Shown here: piece by piece, positions 35,682-45,800 of the stretch
Layout: every line of letters begins with the position of its first letter
Position numbering within the stretch: the first letter of the stretch is position 1
Assembly (NCBI RefSeq): GCF_947087965.1
Contig: NZ_CAMUES010000009.1
Span: forward strand, 10,148-74,147
Length of the DNA stretch: 64,000 nucleotides
Origin: an uncultured Mobiluncus sp.
GTDB lineage: Bacteria > Actinomycetota > Actinomycetes > Actinomycetales > Actinomycetaceae
Direction of reading: 5' to 3'
Translations under genes and position numbers: made by a program
The notes under the pieces: model-generated
Database searches by the model: none
What the model saw: the letters and a program-made list of their open reading frames with translations, nothing else
What the model was told of the DNA's origin: nothing

Positions 35682-36944
35682 GTGAGCGATCTGATTGACG
35701 AACTGACTTGGCGGGGCCTGATTAAGCAACACACCGATTTGGACGCGTTGCGCCGGGCTTTGAACGAAGGTCCGCTCACGTTCTATTGCGGCTTCGACCC
35801 GACCGCGGCATCCCTGCATCATGGACACCTGGTGCAGCTCATTATGATGCGCCATTTGCAGCTGGCAGGACACCATCCCATCGCGCTGGTCGGGGGAGCG
35901 ACCGGTTTGATTGGTGACCCGCGTATGACTTCGGAACGCCAGCTGCAGGACAAGGAAACGGTGGCGGGCTGGGCGGACCGTCTGCAGCACCAAATCGAGC
36001 GTTTCCTCGATTTCGAGGGCGATAATCCGGCGCGAATGGTCAACAACCTGGAGTGGACCGCGCCCCTGTCCGCGATTGATTTGCTGCGCGACCTGGGCAA
36101 GAACTTCCGGATGGGTACCATGCTGTCCAAGGACGCCGTGGCGCGGCGACTCAAGAGCGAAGAAGGCATTTCTTTTACAGAATTTTCTTACCAAATCCTG
36201 CAAGCCAATGATTACCTGCAGCTGTACCGCAAATACGGCGTCACCTTGGAAACCGGGGGCAACGACCAGTGGGGCAATCTGGTCGGGGGCATGGACCTGA
36301 TTCGTAAGGTTGAAGGCAAAGATGTCCACGTGATGACGACGCCTCTGATTACGAAATCAGACGGCACCAAGTTTGGCAAATCCGAGGGCGGGGCGATTTG
36401 GCTCGATCCGGAAATGTTCAGTCCCTACGCGTTCTACCAGTTCTGGTTGAATACTGAGGACGCCGACGTAGTCAACTTGCTGAAAGTCTTTACTTTCCTG
36501 AGCCGCGAGGAAATCGAAGCATTGGAAACCGAAACACAGCAAAACCCGGGGAAGCGCGCTGCCCAACGAGCTTTGGCTGAAGCCGTGACCACCCTGGTGC
36601 ACGGGGCGGATCAAACCGAGCGGGTGAAGGCCGCTTCGACGGCGCTGTTCGGACGCGGCGACCTGCGTGAGGTCGACGGGAAAACCCTGGTAGCGGCCAC
36701 TGCGGACCTGCCGCGGACCCAGGCTGTGCTGGGAGAAACCAATATTTTGCATCTGTTGGTGGACTCGGGGCTGGAAAAGGGCATTGGGGCGGCAAAACGT
36801 ACTGTCGCCTCCGGGGGTGCGTACCTGAATAACGAAAAGGTTGAGGACGAAAGTCGGGTCGTTACCGCCGCAGATGTGCTGCCGGGCGGGGTTGTCTTGT
36901 TCCGGAAGGGCAAACGGCAACTCGGCGTAGCCGTTACGGAATGA
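35682..36944 (+). CDS. tyrS: Tyrosyl-tRNA synthetase
   Basis: TyrS is a class I synthetase. From the GTG start (GGAAG 7 nt upstream) the protein has 420 residues. The HIGH motif is HHGH at 46-49, FTEFSYQILQANDY and GGNDQWGNL bind tyrosine, KFGKSEGG is the KMSKS-type loop, and an S4 RNA-binding domain lies at about 355-420. No T-box leader is seen. TAGCAT near 35629 is a possible -10. Confidence 0.96.
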   Translation: MSDLIDELTWRGLIKQHTDLDALRRALNEGPLTFYCGFDPTAASLHHGHLVQLIMMRHLQLAGHHPIALVGGATGLIGDPRMTSERQLQDKETVAGWADRLQHQIERFLDFEGDNPARMVNNLEWTAPLSAIDLLRDLGKNFRMGTMLSKDAVARRLKSEEGISFTEFSYQILQANDYLQLYRKYGVTLETGGNDQWGNLVGGMDLIRKVEGKDVHVMTTPLITKSDGTKFGKSEGGAIWLDPEMFSPYAFYQFWLNTEDADVVNLLKVFTFLSREEIEALETETQQNPGKRAAQRALAEAVTTLVHGADQTERVKAASTALFGRGDLREVDGKTLVAATADLPRTQAVLGETNILHLLVDSGLEKGIGAAKRTVASGGAYLNNEKVEDESRVVTAADVLPGGVVLFRKGKRQLGVAVTE

Positions 36945-37056
36945 AGGCAATGACGGTTTTTTCCTGAACGGCGTTCACCTTTCGTAGATGAGTAATCTGT
37001 CCTAAGATGGATGTATATCCCAACGGTGTGATACTGAACTGTCAAAGGAGACTGCG

Positions 37057-38676
37057 ATGTCCGATACGGAAACTAAGATGATTTATCCTTCTGCCCAAGC
37101 CGAAGCCCAAGCACGTCAGATGCACCAGCGCTGTGAGGCTTCTTTCCGTAGTTTGGTGCCAAACCTGGAGCGGGTGGTGGGACTGCCGGAAGGCCGTCCG
37201 TTACGAGCCGTCCAGTCCCCATTTACTGGAATTGATGCTTTCGGGGTTCCCCAAGCCACCCTGGCAGACTTGGATCAAGCCATCGTGCGTGCCCGTAGTG
37301 CGGGGCGGCGCTGGGGCAAGGCTCCTGCCGCCACCCGGGCGCAGTTTTTGTATAGACTTCATGACCTGCTGTGGCAGCACATGGACGAAATCCTCGACGT
37401 GATTCAGTGGGAAACCGGCAAGTCTCGCTACCATGCTTATGACGAGATTCAGGATATCGCCCTGAACTGCCGCTACTATGCGCGCACCCTGCCTCATGCG
37501 GTTCGCGACGAGCGGCGCCGCGGGGCGTTTCCCGGTGTGACGCGTACTTTCGTAATGTATGAGCCCAAGGGAGTTGTGGGGGTGATTGCGCCGTGGAACT
37601 ACCCGCTATCGATGGGGATTACGGATGCTATCGCGGCTTTGGCGGCTGGTAATGCCATTGTGACCAAGCCGGATTCCAATACTCCGTTGTCGGTGGTGGT
37701 CGGCAAAGCCCTGATGGTAGAAGCCGGGCTGGATCCTGATTTGTTTATTTTGGTGCCCGGACGTGGCTCCGAGCTGGGAACCCCGCTCATTGCACAAGTC
37801 GACTACATGATGTTTACCGGTTCGACCGCCACGGGACGGGTTATCGCCAAACAATCGGGCGAAAACCTAATCGGAGTTTCAGCTGAACTGGGCGGTAAGA
37901 ACCCGATGATAGTGCTGGAGGACGCGCGGGTCGACGACGCGGTGCGAGGCCTGGTTCGGTCTGCCTACGCCAATACCGGCCAGCTTTGTGTTTCCATTGA
38001 GCGCCTCTATGTCCAAGACTCGATTTATGACGAGTTCAAGGCCAAGCTCATCAAACGTATCAACGATATGAAGGTTGAGGTTTCCTTTGACTGGGAGGCC
38101 GATATGGGGGTTCTAGTTTCCGACCACCAGCTCGAAACGATTGATACCCAAGTTCAGGACGCTCTGAGCAAGGGCGCGGTAGCTCTGGCCGGCGGCCATG
38201 CATTGCCTGAAATTAGCTACACCGCTTATGCACCTACCCTTCTAGAAGGTGTCGAGGAAGGGATGACTCTGTTCAATCATGAGACCTTTGGTCCCGTGGT
38301 TTCTCTGTATCGTTTCCATACCGATGAACAGGCCATCGCTCTGGCCAACGACACGAATTACGGCTTGAACGCCTCGGTTTGGGGCAAGCCGGCTCACGCA
38401 GTGGCGGTGGCTCGCCGGATTGAGGCCGGCACGGTCAACGTCAACGAGGGGTTCACCGCCGCCTGGGGTTCCACGGACGCTCCTATGGGTGGCTGGAAAG
38501 ATTCTGGTCTGGGGCGTCGCCACGGTATCGAGGGCATCCATAAATACATGGAATCACGTACTATCGCGGTGCAAAACCGGGCAGTGCCGATTGCGCCGGT
38601 TATGGGATTGAGTCAGGAACAATACGTCAAGGTACTGAAGTTTGCCCTGAAAGCTCTGCGCTGGTTGCATCTCTAG
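37057..38676 (+). CDS. gabD: NAD(P)-dependent succinate-semialdehyde dehydrogenase-like aldehyde dehydrogenase
   Basis: The 539-residue ALDH-family protein has IAPWNYPLSMGI, the nucleotide loop FTGSTATGR, the general base Glu in SAELGGKNP and the catalytic Cys in NTGQLCVSIERL. Similarity is highest to the SSADH branch found in actinobacteria, but the substrate is not proven. It has AAGGAG before the ATG. There is no GABA transaminase or 2-oxoglutarate decarboxylase gene next to it. Confidence 0.82.
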   Translation: MSDTETKMIYPSAQAEAQARQMHQRCEASFRSLVPNLERVVGLPEGRPLRAVQSPFTGIDAFGVPQATLADLDQAIVRARSAGRRWGKAPAATRAQFLYRLHDLLWQHMDEILDVIQWETGKSRYHAYDEIQDIALNCRYYARTLPHAVRDERRRGAFPGVTRTFVMYEPKGVVGVIAPWNYPLSMGITDAIAALAAGNAIVTKPDSNTPLSVVVGKALMVEAGLDPDLFILVPGRGSELGTPLIAQVDYMMFTGSTATGRVIAKQSGENLIGVSAELGGKNPMIVLEDARVDDAVRGLVRSAYANTGQLCVSIERLYVQDSIYDEFKAKLIKRINDMKVEVSFDWEADMGVLVSDHQLETIDTQVQDALSKGAVALAGGHALPEISYTAYAPTLLEGVEEGMTLFNHETFGPVVSLYRFHTDEQAIALANDTNYGLNASVWGKPAHAVAVARRIEAGTVNVNEGFTAAWGSTDAPMGGWKDSGLGRRHGIEGIHKYMESRTIAVQNRAVPIAPVMGLSQEQYVKVLKFALKALRWLHL

Positions 38677-38767
38677 GGACGCATTTTCCTCTTCGCGACG
38701 GGTTCGGAATCGTGCCGGAGTAATGTTCGGTGTGACCGGACCCGCCGGCGTTTGGAGGCCGGAACGT

Positions 38768-39409
38768 TTAGCGGGGAATGTAGTAGCGTACCCGCCAGGC
38801 GGCGTCTCCGGATTTTGGGCGCCAGTTTTCGTCCGAACGGGTCAGGTCCAGTTGCCAGCGAACCGAATCGATGACCGGGGCATAAGCCACCGTGCTCATC
38901 GGAGGCACTATCGCGGTCATGTCCAGTTGGGTGACTACCAGCAAATCCGCCAATCCCAACTCCATGACTTCGCGATACACTTTGGCACCGCCGGTAATCC
39001 ACACCTGGGGGGTGTTAGCGCAAAGTTCCAACGCTTCGGGGAGGCTGTGGGCTACCTCGACATCAGGGGCGGTGAACTCACGAGACCCGGTAAGCACGAT
39101 ATTGCGCCGACCGGGCAGGGCCTGTCCCAGGGAGAGGAACGAGGCGCGCCCCATAATAACCGGACTGCCCATGGTGGTGTCTTTGAAATGTTTAAAGTCC
39201 GCGGGGACGTGCCACAGCATTTTGCCGCCAGCACCCAACACTCGTGCCTTGTCCTCGGCCCAAATCATCCCGAGGACACCGATGCCGTGTCCGGCGCGAG
39301 ATTCAGCCGGTGAACTCTCCGGGCTGGGGGTCGGGTCAGGAGGGACTGGCGGAGTCCATCCGTAGGGATTGTGTATTGGTTTATTTGCGCCAGGATTCAA
39401 GCCGACCAT
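38768..39409 (-). CDS. folA: Dihydrofolate reductase with N-terminal extension
   Basis: The enzyme reduces dihydrofolate. Core motifs are GVLGMIWAEDKARVLG, KMLWHVPADFKHFK (substrate binding) and VIMGRASFLSLG. GAGAGG lies 4 nt before the ATG at 39409, giving 213 residues; a GTG at 39421 is also in frame. About 40 Pro/Ser-rich residues precede the catalytic core, with no internal start in a good position, so the extension may be real. It directly follows thyA, 13 nt after its stop. Confidence 0.9.
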   Translation of the reverse strand: MVGLNPGANKPIHNPYGWTPPVPPDPTPSPESSPAESRAGHGIGVLGMIWAEDKARVLGAGGKMLWHVPADFKHFKDTTMGSPVIMGRASFLSLGQALPGRRNIVLTGSREFTAPDVEVAHSLPEALELCANTPQVWITGGAKVYREVMELGLADLLVVTQLDMTAIVPPMSTVAYAPVIDSVRWQLDLTRSDENWRPKSGDAAWRVRYYIPR

Positions 39410-39422
39410 GCTGCCTCTCACA

Positions 39423-40223
39423 TCAGACCGCTACGGGAGCGGAAATCTTGGGGTGGTGTTGATAATTCGCCAGACGAATCATGTCAAAAGTGTAGTCGTC
39501 AATGGAGTCGGCTTTATCCAGTTCCAAAGTGGGGAAGGGGAAAGGTTCGCGGGACAGCTGTTGGGTGACCTGGTCCACGTGGTTGGCGTAGATGTGGCAG
39601 TCTCCGCCGGTCCACACTAGTTCGCCGACCTGTAAATCAGACTGTTGAGCCAGCATATGGGTCAGCAAAGCGTAGGAGGCGATGTTGAAAGGCACCCCCA
39701 GGAACATATCCGCCGAACGCTGGTAAATCTGCAGGGACAGCCGGCCTTGCCCGACCCAGCATTGAAAGAAAGCGTGGCAGGGAGCCAGCGCCATCTGATC
39801 CAACTCCGAAACGTTCCAGGCCGACACCAGCATTCGTCGGGAAGAAGGATCGTTTTTCAGGGTATCGAGCAGGTTTCTCACCTGATCCACCGGGCCGGCT
39901 GCGGTGGGCCAGGCACGCCACTGATGACCGTAGATTGGTCCCAAATCCCCCGAGTCGTTCGCCCACTCGTCCCAAATATGGATGTTGTTCTCCTCTAGCC
40001 AGCGGTTGTTGGTCCCTCCCCGTAAGAACCACAGCAGCTCACCGACCACGCCGTGCCAGTACAGACTCTTGGTCGTGATGGCGGGGAAACCTTGCGAGAG
40101 GTCATAGCGCAGCTGGCGCCCGAAAATCGAGCGGGTTCCCGTGCCGGTACGGTCGGGTTTTTCCACGCCGTGGGACATAATGTCGGCTAATAAGTCCTCG
40201 TATTGGTGGTCGGTGATGGTCAT
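39423..40223 (-). CDS. thyA: Thymidylate synthase ThyA
   Basis: ThyA methylates dUMP with methylene-THF, producing the dihydrofolate that FolA recycles. The 266-residue protein has the catalytic Cys in LAPCHAFFQCWV, the Arg-rich phosphate site DPSSRRMLVSAWN and NIASYALLTHMLAQQ. GGGAAG precedes the ATG. The thyA-folA pairing and 13-nt spacing indicate an operon, with the DUF2505 gene upstream. Confidence 0.97.
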   Translation of the reverse strand: MTITDHQYEDLLADIMSHGVEKPDRTGTGTRSIFGRQLRYDLSQGFPAITTKSLYWHGVVGELLWFLRGGTNNRWLEENNIHIWDEWANDSGDLGPIYGHQWRAWPTAAGPVDQVRNLLDTLKNDPSSRRMLVSAWNVSELDQMALAPCHAFFQCWVGQGRLSLQIYQRSADMFLGVPFNIASYALLTHMLAQQSDLQVGELVWTGGDCHIYANHVDQVTQQLSREPFPFPTLELDKADSIDDYTFDMIRLANYQHHPKISAPVAV

Positions 40224-40278
40224 ATCTTCCCTTCTTAAACACGCTGAAGGCGGTATAAAACCACTGTATCAGGGACCC

Positions 40279-40770
40279 CTACAGCAAAAATTCGTCCGCC
40301 TTGACAGTCTCTTTGGCGAAGGCATTTACAATGGTCTTTACTACGGCTCGTTCCACTCCCACCGCAAAAAAAGGAATCGCGCAGGTGGCTTCGCCCTCTA
40401 GCGTAATTTCGGTGCCGGACTGCGGGGTCGGCTCAGATTTCGCCACCATAGTGGTCGAAAACTTTACGGGGACACCTGCCATCGAGCCGCTCATAGTGCC
40501 GTTCTCAATCCACCCGGACTGATTCAAATCCCAGACTTCCACCACTTTTAGGTTCAGCCCGGTATTGAGCTTGTTGGCCAGTTGGTCTAGGTATTCAGTA
40601 GAAATGGACACGGTGGATGATACCCGGATGCGGTTATCGGTCAGGCTCAAATCGACTTGGGCGTGATTATCAAAATCCGCCCAGCGTTTCTTGTAGTATT
40701 CCGGGTTTTTCAACATCGCGGTGACTTGGGCGCGAGATCCGGGATAAACCAGGGTCTGGGTGAATTTCAT
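40279..40770 (-). CDS. DUF2505 family protein
   Basis: The 163-residue protein starts MKFTQTLVYPGS, the usual start of actinobacterial DUF2505 (a START/polyketide cyclase-like helix-grip fold). AGGAG lies 9 nt before this ATG; the frame extends upstream to 40839 without an RBS. Family function is unknown, with lipid or hydrophobic ligand binding suspected from the fold. It is 55 bp before thyA in the same direction and may share its transcript. Confidence 0.82.
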   Translation of the reverse strand: MKFTQTLVYPGSRAQVTAMLKNPEYYKKRWADFDNHAQVDLSLTDNRIRVSSTVSISTEYLDQLANKLNTGLNLKVVEVWDLNQSGWIENGTMSGSMAGVPVKFSTTMVAKSEPTPQSGTEITLEGEATCAIPFFAVGVERAVVKTIVNAFAKETVKADEFLL

Positions 40771-40855
40771 GTCGGGTTTCTCCTGAAGTTTCAATTTACC
40801 TTTATATTCTAAATGCAGGTTGCTCAAAACACAGCTCAACGCATAACCTGAGAGG

Positions 40856-42322
40856 GTGTCGACGTTTAAACGCTCCCTGGGGGAATCCCCATTTCAGGCA
40901 TTGACCGAAGAAGCTGTAGAACAGCTGTATCGTTTGGTGTCGGATTGGCAGATTATTTCTGACCTGTCCCAAGCTGATTTGTTGCTGTGGCTGCCGAACC
41001 GTTATGACGGAATGTCTTGCGCGGCTCACTGCCGCCCGGCTACGGGCCCTACGGTTCACCTCGATGACGTCATTGGACTGAACTTGCCTGCCACCCGTCT
41101 GCCCCTTCTGGAACAGGTCTTGTTGAAAGGGGAAATTATTGAGAACCCCGTACGCCGTTGGACGGGAATGAACACGGTATCCGAGGTGCTGGTGCCGGTG
41201 CCTTTTGCGGGACGAAACATTGGAGTCCTGGCGATTGAAACCAACCTGGCTTTCCAGGTCGGCGAGATTGGTGGCGAGGGTTGGTTTAAAGCGGTTTCCC
41301 GGACGTTGTGGAAGATGGTGGCGGCCGGAGACTTTCCTTTTGAGGTCACCCCGACCACCGGCAAACACGGCAATCCCCGGGTGGCCGATGGGGCTTTGAT
41401 GCTGGATAATGAGGGGCTGGTAGAACATTGTTCACCGAACGGGATTTCTGCTTTTAAACGGCTTGGTTTTCACAACCAGCTTCATGGCACGAAACTTAGC
41501 GACTCCGTCTTGCCGCTGTTGGAAAAAGGCGCCGTCATCGATGAGGATTTGTCAACAGTGCTGCGGGGACGATCTTCTGCCTTGGCCGAGATTGACGTGC
41601 GCGGAGTGGATTTGACCATTCGTTCGCTACCGCTGGTCGAGGAAGGGGAACGGATTGGAGCCCTGCTACTGTGCCGTGATGTGACCGAAAAACGCCATCG
41701 TGAAAAGGAACTGTTGAGCAAAGATGCCACCATTCGCGAAGTGCATCACCGGGTGAAAAACAACCTCCAAACGGTCAGTGCTTTGTTGCGCCTGCAAGCT
41801 CGCCGTTCGGATAACGCGGTGGTTCAAGAGGAATTGTCTCAGGCGGAACGGCGAATTTCGATTATCGCGATGGTGCACGAGGCGCTGTCACATACGGTTG
41901 ATGAGACCGTGTCTTTTGACGACACGTTCCGTAAGCTACTGGCTTTGGTGGCGACCGCGGCCTCTTCGGACCACTTTGTGGAGACGCGTTTCTTGGGCAG
42001 CTTTGGGACGCTGGGTGCGGACGCGGCCTCCGCCCTCGGGTTGGTGCTTACTGAGCTGGTGACCAACGCGATTGAACACGGTTTGGAAGGCCGTAGCGGG
42101 GTGGTAGAGGTCGAGGCCCACCGGGACGACCACAACGAGACTTTGGTGGTGACCGTGACCGATGACGGACACGGACTCACCGGCAAATCGGTCGGTTCGG
42201 GCTTGGGTACTCAGATTGTCCAGACTCTGGTCAAAACCGAACTGGTTGGGACAGTGCAGTGGGAAAACCGAGAGCCTCCCGCTAGCGGTACGATTGTGCG
42301 CCTCACCGCTACCAAGCTGTAA
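40856..42322 (+). CDS. pdtaS: PdtaS-type sensor histidine kinase
   Basis: The cytosolic kinase (488 residues, no membrane helix) has an N-terminal GAF-like domain (about 15-150), a PAS domain (about 175-280), a HisKA_2 dimerisation helix with phospho-acceptor in REVHHRVKNNLQ (His298) and a HATPase domain with ELVTNAIEHG and DDGHGL. In mycobacteria PdtaS phosphorylates PdtaR, an ANTAR RNA-binding antiterminator, and lies next to whiB1, as here. The GTG start has TAACCT 6 nt upstream and a GAGAGG that could serve as an RBS. Confidence 0.92.
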   Translation: MSTFKRSLGESPFQALTEEAVEQLYRLVSDWQIISDLSQADLLLWLPNRYDGMSCAAHCRPATGPTVHLDDVIGLNLPATRLPLLEQVLLKGEIIENPVRRWTGMNTVSEVLVPVPFAGRNIGVLAIETNLAFQVGEIGGEGWFKAVSRTLWKMVAAGDFPFEVTPTTGKHGNPRVADGALMLDNEGLVEHCSPNGISAFKRLGFHNQLHGTKLSDSVLPLLEKGAVIDEDLSTVLRGRSSALAEIDVRGVDLTIRSLPLVEEGERIGALLLCRDVTEKRHREKELLSKDATIREVHHRVKNNLQTVSALLRLQARRSDNAVVQEELSQAERRISIIAMVHEALSHTVDETVSFDDTFRKLLALVATAASSDHFVETRFLGSFGTLGADAASALGLVLTELVTNAIEHGLEGRSGVVEVEAHRDDHNETLVVTVTDDGHGLTGKSVGSGLGTQIVQTLVKTELVGTVQWENREPPASGTIVRLTATKL

Positions 42323-42365
42323 GCCGGCAGCTTCCGGTCGCCTGCTGGAGCTGGTAAAAAAACCG

Positions 42366-42397
42366 TGGTGGTGAGCTACCTAATGCGCTCACCACCA
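42366..42397 (-). terminator. Terminator of whiB1
   Basis: An 11-bp perfect stem (42366-42376 with 42387-42397) is followed on the minus strand by a run of seven T (A-run at 42356-42362). It lies in the convergent gap between pdtaS and whiB1. Confidence 0.8.
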
Positions 42398-42439
42398 GCG
42401 GGGTCTTTCCTGGGGTTGACGTCCCCAGAGGCGTGTAAC

Positions 42440-42703
42440 TTAGAGGCTCGAGGCGCGGCGCGCACGGGCATTGCGGGCATTGCGACGCTTCAAAGAACGG
42501 CGCTCATCCTCGCTGGTGCCGCCCCAGACACCGGCATCTTGGTTATTGTCCAGAGCCCACTTCAGGCAAATGTCCACAACCTGGCAGGTCGCGCACACGG
42601 CCTTAGCTTCTTCAATCTGAGCCAATGCCGGGCCGGTGTTTCCTACGGGGAAGAAAAGTTCAGGATCTACGGTTAAGCAAGCTGCTTGATCGCGCCAGTC
42701 CAT
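42440..42703 (-). CDS. whiB1: WhiB1-type iron-sulfur transcriptional regulator
   Basis: The 87-residue protein has the [4Fe-4S] ligands Cys9, Cys37, Cys40 and Cys46, the same spacing as mycobacterial WhiB1. GVWGG turn, then a basic C-terminal tail (RRSLKRRNARNARARR) for DNA binding. WhiB1 acts with the primary sigma factor and responds to nitric oxide in mycobacteria. AAGGAGC precedes the ATG. The adjacent pdtaS gene repeats the mycobacterial arrangement. Confidence 0.95.
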   Translation of the reverse strand: MDWRDQAACLTVDPELFFPVGNTGPALAQIEEAKAVCATCQVVDICLKWALDNNQDAGVWGGTSEDERRSLKRRNARNARARRASSL

Positions 42704-42839
42704 AATTGCTCCTTAGAGTTCGGTGCAAAAGATTCGGTTAGGGATTTGTAAAACTTTTGCGTGGAATAAATTCGACTTAACAAGGGTGACATCATTCCAG
42801 CGCATTTTCAAGAGATGTAAATGAAGAATTTTTCAAAAA

Positions 42840-45800
42840 TCAGGTGATATGTGTCACATTAGCACTCGGAGGGATCAGCGCGCCCACTTCGGTACCGTTC
42901 TGATAAATTGCTGTAAATTCGCCAATAGCCTGGAGTTTTCGGACGAAGTCCATCTCGATATCGAGGTAATTTGCTACCCGGTGTCTGGCTTCGATGGTGT
43001 TTCCTAAACGGGCCAGCGTTACTTTCCGATTGGTAAAATTTGGTAATGAGAGGGTTAAATTTCCCGACATAAGCCCAGGTGAACGTAATTCTAGGAATGT
43101 TAGGTCAAACTTCAGGCTACTCTCAACACACTCCCGTAAAATATTCAGGTTAGGGGTGTTGTGTTCAGAATTGGAAACAACAACAAAGATATCCCGGTCG
43201 ATGTGTTCAAGTTCAAAATCTTCTGCCTCAATCACCCGATAGCCGAGACGGCGATATTCCCGTTTCAATTGAGCCACCAGGGGACGCATCTCGGCGAGGT
43301 CGTCTACTACCCAGTGACGCCGCGCGGGTGAGAGGCTTAGCCAATCACGGCGCGATGAGGACCAGCCTAGCGTAACTTGCTGAGCGGAGTGGGGCATTTC
43401 TCGATGGGAAAACACTTTCGGCAAATCTGTTATGACAATTACCTCACCGCACGGGGCCGTCGGTGCGTCGTCAGGAGAATCCGCGCGAAGCACAGTACCG
43501 GCCATTTCGGCTAAACCCTCGCAGTTGGGCAGACCGATTTGGGCGGTAGCACACGTGTTGCCGATTTGCCACACCCCGCGGCCGGGCGTAACTACGGCAG
43601 GCAAAGCCTCACTCAGACGCCCGCGTACTCCGTTGGATTCAATGCCGGCAGAATGCAAATCCACCGTATCGCGTGGGCACAACACAAACTTTTCCCCAGC
43701 CAAGGCTCCCCAAGCGGTATGCCCAGCACTCAAAGGAGCCGTGAAAGCCAGCAAATAGCCCCCGGCCCCATTTTCGCTCAGCAACGTTTCCAGGCGCTTG
43801 ATTCCTTGGCCTGGATAGAGTCGTTCCAGCTCGTCAGCCAGCAAATCTGCACGGTCAATAGCCACCGCAGCCCCCTCTAAACCACGGTTTGCCGCTAAGG
43901 ACATGAATTGATCGAGTTTCCACAAGTCTTTCGGGGCGAATACGGTGAGAATACGTTGGAGTGGGGATGCCAACGGTTCGCGCAGCCTGCCCCACCGGTT
44001 CCAGAACGCCGACGGGTTGGGGGTGATGACTATCACCGAGCGAGTTTGCCTCAGCCATGTCGTGGTCAGGGTGGCCAGGGCGGTAGTACGTCCGCTGCTG
44101 GGATTGCCGAAAATCCCCAAGCTCGTTTGGGGCAAGCGCCAGCTTTGGTGAGCCTGGTGGGGAAAGTCCAGCAGGGCGAAGCGGCCGGGGGGACACGGCG
44201 TGGCCAGTGGTAAATCGGGACACCATATTTCCGGTAGGGGTGCATTTTCGCAGCTTTGCTCCCAGGCTTGGCGAACCTGATCCACACTGTGTCGTACCCA
44301 GTCGGCTTTGCCGCACCAGGCGGCTTGTGCCACGCCGGAGGTGAGCCCCTCCCAATACAGACGTCCCGGAATGGGCGGGAGGCTCGCCGCCCGCGTATCG
44401 CTGAGTATCTCGGTCGAGTCTTGGGGAGAACGAACCCGCAGAGCTATCCGCAGGTTGGTATTAGCCAGAATCTGGCCGTTAACCACCCCACCGGGCTTTT
44501 GCGTAGCCAAAATCAGGTGTAGTCCCAGCGAACGTCCGTGCGTAGCCAGGCGAATCAGGTTTTCCAAAGTTTCGGGATGATCCGTGGCTAGGGCGCGAAA
44601 TTCGTCCACTACGATGAGGATTCGAGGTAGCCGTTGTCCCGTGAGCTGGTGATAGTGCTCCAGGTCGCGGGCTTTAACCCGGGACAGAACCGTCTCGCGC
44701 TGCTTCAGGAACGCCTCCAGGGACGCCAGGGCACGAGCGGTGAGCTGCGGTGACAAGTCCGTCAACACGCCGTGAGTGTGGGGCAGCGCGCCGAGCGCCT
44801 CGAATGCCGCCCCACCCTTGTAATCAAGCAAAATAAACCGTAGGTCACGGGGAGAGTAGCGCAGAGCCAATGCCAGCAACCAGGTGGTCAGCAGCTCCGA
44901 TTTCCCGGCCCCGGTTGTGCCCGCCACCAGGGCGTGAGGTCCTTCTTTCACCAAATCAATCCGCCACGGACGTTCTGCGGCGCTCACCCCGAGCTGGGCG
45001 CACAAGCCTGGGGGAGGTGTCTGCCAGCTTTGGGCGATAGCCTCGGGACTGGTTTGCCCCCACTGGCTGACATCAACCAAGTCGGGCAGGCTTTCGGCGG
45101 GGGGTATGGCGGTCAAGTTCAGGCGCTGCGGATTGTCCCCCAAGGCCTCCAGGAGAGAGTCGAACCAGGCGGCTGTAATAATGCGGCGGCGTGGGGACGG
45201 GTTGAGTATACGTTGCGCCCACGGCGGAGGCGTATCGGCGGTGATGGTCATCCCGACTTCGTCCGTCTCTAAATGTGGGGTTTCGTCGGGGTCAAACACG
45301 CGAATTACCAGGGGTTGCGGTGCGGTCTGGCCCGGTTCTTCGCGAGGTTTGATTCCGCGCCACGGGTCTGGATTCTTTTCGCTGAGACGAGCTTGACCAA
45401 ACAGGATAGCTTGTGCGATGACCCACCGGGCTTGGTCCGTGCCTCTCGCTCCGGTGAAACACAGCGTTTCCCCCGGTTGAATCTGCAGGACTCGCCGGCG
45501 TAGTTTCCGACCCGAAAACACCCGAATCGCGGTGACCTTTTGCGAGGGCGTCGCCAAAGGGGTGGCGGAGGCAAGCCACAGCTTTTCCGGATTCGGTACT
45601 GTCAGCGCCCGTCGGATGAACACCACCAGGGCAATCGCGGCGGCAATGCCCAGAATCACCAGCAGGCGCCACCCCAGGAAAGCTCCCAATCCCAACATGA
45701 GCAGCAGCGGTAGGAACATAAACAAAGCGGTACGTCCCGCAAACTGTCGCGGTGCCGGGGGAGGAGTCAGTCGAAGGTCGGGTGGGCGGTGGCTTAGGCG

